Below, one piece after another: positions 63,501-64,000 of a DNA stretch of 64,000 nucleotides. The notes under the pieces are model-generated. The model did not search any database and was not told the origin of the DNA. It saw nothing but the letters and a program-made list of their open reading frames with translations. Both the position numbers and the translations under genes were made by a program. Numbering within the stretch: the first letter of the stretch is position 1; each line of letters starts with the position of its first letter. The DNA comes from Actinomyces procaprae (GTDB lineage Bacteria; Actinomycetota; Actinomycetes; Actinomycetales; Actinomycetaceae), in contig NZ_CP039292.1 in NCBI RefSeq assembly GCF_004798665.1, forward strand, positions 1,550,001 through 1,614,000, given 5' to 3'.

Positions 63501-64000
63501 CCAGCCGTCGGCCTGGATGACGCAGTCGGGGCCGGCCTCACGGGCCAGTTCCGCCAGCGGACGGCGCAGGTCGATGGTGTGATCCAGGTGGACGGCGCCC
63601 AGTAGTCCCTCGATCAGCGGCATGCCGTCCTCGACGACGCTGCCCAGGGCGGCGTAGACCACCGGCCAGCAGGGGCCGAGCAGGGCGTCGGGCACGAGCT
63701 GGGCCGCCGCCAGGCTGGTGGGCAGGGCGTCGGCGGTGACCGCAGCGTGGTCCGCACCCAGGGTGTCGGCCAGGGTGAAGCGCGCGTGAACGGTGCCGAA
63801 GGGCTGGTGGGCCGGGCGGCCCAGGGCGTCGACGGCGTCGGCCTGCGGGGCGATGACCTCGGGCAGCTGCTCGACCAGGTCGCCGGTGATGGATACGGCG
63901 CCCACCCCGGCCGTGTTGCGCAGCAGGTCGTTCATGGTGTCGCTGATGCGACCCGGGTCCACGAACGGGGCCGCCCCGTCCCAGGCGCGGGCCAGTCGCA
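57531..64000 (-). CDS. fas: Type I fatty acid synthase, multidomain (partial, 5' end outside)
   Basis: At least 2,150 residues of a bacterial FAS-I; the frame is still open at the window edge and the N-terminal acetyltransferase and most of the enoyl reductase are missing. Domains seen in order: end of the ER region, MaoC-like dehydratase (RVTGDFNPIHTSYHAAKVAG, LVHGMW), malonyl/palmitoyl transferase (AGHSLGEYTALSA), acyl carrier domain with phosphopantetheine Ser in NGVSSRRNQLLMDLG, ketoreductase (VVTGVAPGSIAAAVVGELL, TSSRL), ketosynthase with Cys in VSACATAAVSIEEGW and His in VSKHDTSTGAND. A Pro/Ala-rich linker precedes the ACP. No C-terminal transferase domain, so acpS is needed. Makes C16-C18 acyl-CoA. 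Confidence 0.95.
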   Translation of the reverse strand, partial: RLARAWDGAAPFVDPGRISDTMNDLLRNTAGVGAVSITGDLVEQLPEVIAPQADAVDALGRPAHQPFGTVHARFTLADTLGADHAAVTADALPTSLAAAQLVPDALLGPCWPVVYAALGSVVEDGMPLIEGLLGAVHLDHTIDLRRPLAELAREAGPDCVIQADGWVAALEESSAGRVVDVRLQLTDAADGSLVALMRERFAIRGRASGNAVPSSPEQAGGTGRETAPAARRLLRRVTVTAPSDMTAFARVTGDFNPIHTSYHAAKVAGMDAPLVHGMWLSATAQQAAAATATDGTRHVLAGWTYTMLGPVDLGDRVQISVERTGLVVGGGLVLEVTCRIGDEVVSRGTAVTEPEPTAYVYPGQGIQARGMGLDEMRTSKAAREVWERADAHTRAELGFSVIALVRDNPTEMTARGVTYRHPDGLLNLTQFTQVALATVAMATTARLAEAGALVESAAFAGHSLGEYTALSAYGRVMSVETTISIVFQRGSTMHSLVPRDETGASNYRMGALRPNQAGISAAGVEDYIREVSEASGEFLQIVNYNLAGVQYAVAGTIKGLEALAADARAKAAARGGKNPFMYVPGIDVPFHSEVLRPGVPEFRERLLTLIPTDLDVDRLVGRYVPNLVARPFELTRDFAAAMLDVVPSEPVREIVDDFERWANRPTELGRQLLVELLAWQFASPVRWIETQDVLLGSPAEGGLGVEHIVEVGLAASPTLANLASRTLALPQHAGRHVVVHNARRDEARVLATDTDPAAGLEEEAFELPDAPAEADSAPSAPTPAAPPASAPAPAEAAPAAPAAGAPAASGPVADLSFGATDALTVLLAYAARIRPEQIAPTDTTESLTNGVSSRRNQLLMDLGTELQLASIDGAADADMSTLAGIVAKGAPGYKAFGPVLADATRTGLGRILGPSGVRAGRIADRVTGTWGLGDGWASHVTAEIFLGTREGASMRGEDLATLGSSAPLTNAGAVDALIDAAVQAVASAHGVSVAMPSAGGAGGAVVDSAALDAFAAQVTGADGVLATTARALLDALGLADKAGVPADAGDEAAATRKAIEAIDAELGSGWVKSVTPAFSADRAVLIDDRWASARDDLARLGNGDMDLEEANALLIPQRFTGLGSAVADQAAWWGRQLRAADAAGLPAADLAARAELAEAISAAAAQNPVAGADSVRWADDVAVVTGVAPGSIAAAVVGELLAGGATVVATSSRLTHNRLAFATRLYREHASAGARLWMVPANLASYRDVDALADWIGNDQVVTSGGSTKLVKEALVPTLLFPFAAPRVVGTLADAGPAAESQTRLLLWSVERTIAALSAIGTDTHVDHRLHVVLPGSPNRGTFGGDGAYGEVKSALDAVVNRWRAEKNWSGRVTLAHPRIGWVRGTGLMGGNDPLVAAVEAAGVRTWSTQEIASELVALCTTEVRGRAAQAPVQADLTGGLGDDVDLVALRESALAAAPTAQPEAEPQATIKALPTPQVPTQPTAPDWGEVDADLDDLVVVVSTGEVSTWGSGRTRREAELGMSAGDDVELTAAGVLELAWGMGLLTWQDSPKAGWYDTDGEFVEESDIYARYRDEVVARCGIREFVDDGVIATEGPEEVAVYLDHDITLTVADEATARTIEVTDPEHTLVAPELSDGAPTGEWTVTRLAGSLARVPRRATLSRTVGGQFPVDFDPERWGIPASMVQGMDTIASWNLVTAVDAFLSAGFSPAELLAAVHPSDVASTQGTGFGGMESMRKMFVGRFLGEERPSDILQEALPNVVAAHVMQSYVGGYGSMVQPVSACATAAVSIEEGWDKIALGKADVVVAGAIDDISIESVVGFGNMNATAEAEAMYAKGISARHFSRANDRRRGGFVEAEGGGTVILARGSVAARLGLPVAGVIGFVSSYADGAHTSIPAPGLGALGAGRGGKDSRLAKALAALGVEADDIAVVSKHDTSTGANDPNESELHTRLARALGRSEGNPLVAVSQKTITGHAKGGAALFQVAGLTEILATGIAPGNASLDVVDAPLEKDAFWVWPRTAIRLAGRGGADGRVPGAGPVRAGLLTSLGFGHVSGLIALVHPGAFEAALRAQGGQEAVDAWVASANRRLAAGTRRRRAGMIGRAPLFEQIDGRRLGEERKGRDPHEVEAAMLLDPEARLGADGVYHTGELA

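Overview
The window comes from a high-GC Gram-positive actinobacterium, most likely Actinomyces or a close relative such as Schaalia. Taxon evidence: a multidomain type I fatty acid synthase with a separate acpS, RbpA, OpcA, a GarA-FtsR-bifunctional nuclease-MerR block in mycobacterial order, the pafB-pafC-tatA-tatC-helY block, adjacent lnt and ppm1, many GTG and TTG starts, and frequent TANNNT boxes 6-7 nt before start codons, as expected for leaderless mRNAs. A bile salt hydrolase and a sucrose PTS suggest a host-associated fermenter.

Layout. 0-8.7 kb: small metabolic and stress genes (SDR, two HXXEE membrane proteins divergent from a TetR, bile salt hydrolase, HAD phosphatase, esterase, S4 protein, exported HNH nuclease, aldo/keto reductase). 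8.7-14 kb: the oxidative pentose phosphate genes zwf-opcA-pgl, divergent from a gnd that carries two compensating frameshifts. 14-17.7 kb: garA-like FHA, ftsR-type MerR, bifunctional nuclease, second MerR, aldo/keto reductase. 17.8-21.2 kb: Hsp70-like ATPase, phosphate permease and its small partner. 21.3-26.3 kb: a sucrose regulon (GH32, PTS EIIBCA, LacI repressor) with LacI-type operators and a strong terminator. 26.5-28.4 kb: a two-gene ABC exporter.

28.4-31 kb is an accessory patch with visibly lower GC. It holds an undescribed protein with a ParB-like motif and a complete ADP-ribosyltransferase R / SxT / ExE signature, a tiny self-contained HTH regulator and an alpha/beta hydrolase broken by a 4-bp duplication. 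A TetR-SDR-lactonase operon follows, then pfkA, rbpA (with a textbook sigma-R-type promoter), ppm1, lnt, helY, tatC, tatA, pafC, pafB, a DUF3866 gene, hisE and hisG.

46.4-48.7 kb is a riboflavin-type uptake pair (permease plus THI5-like lipoprotein) behind an FMN riboswitch. Then come the AmrS / AmrB-AmrA radical SAM pair, a proline-type Na+ symporter, and the PTS-dependent dihydroxyacetone kinase dhaK-dhaL-dhaM. The right end has acpS and the large fas gene, running off the window. These two are separated by a yefM-yoeB toxin-antitoxin pair, an acetyltransferase and a 660-bp non-coding stretch containing an iteron-like array of short repeats with a 20-21 bp period. A second repeat family, a palindromic element just after stop codons, occurs at both ends of the window (6.6 kb and 57.5 kb). 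No tRNA, rRNA, CRISPR array, insertion sequence or prophage was recognised.
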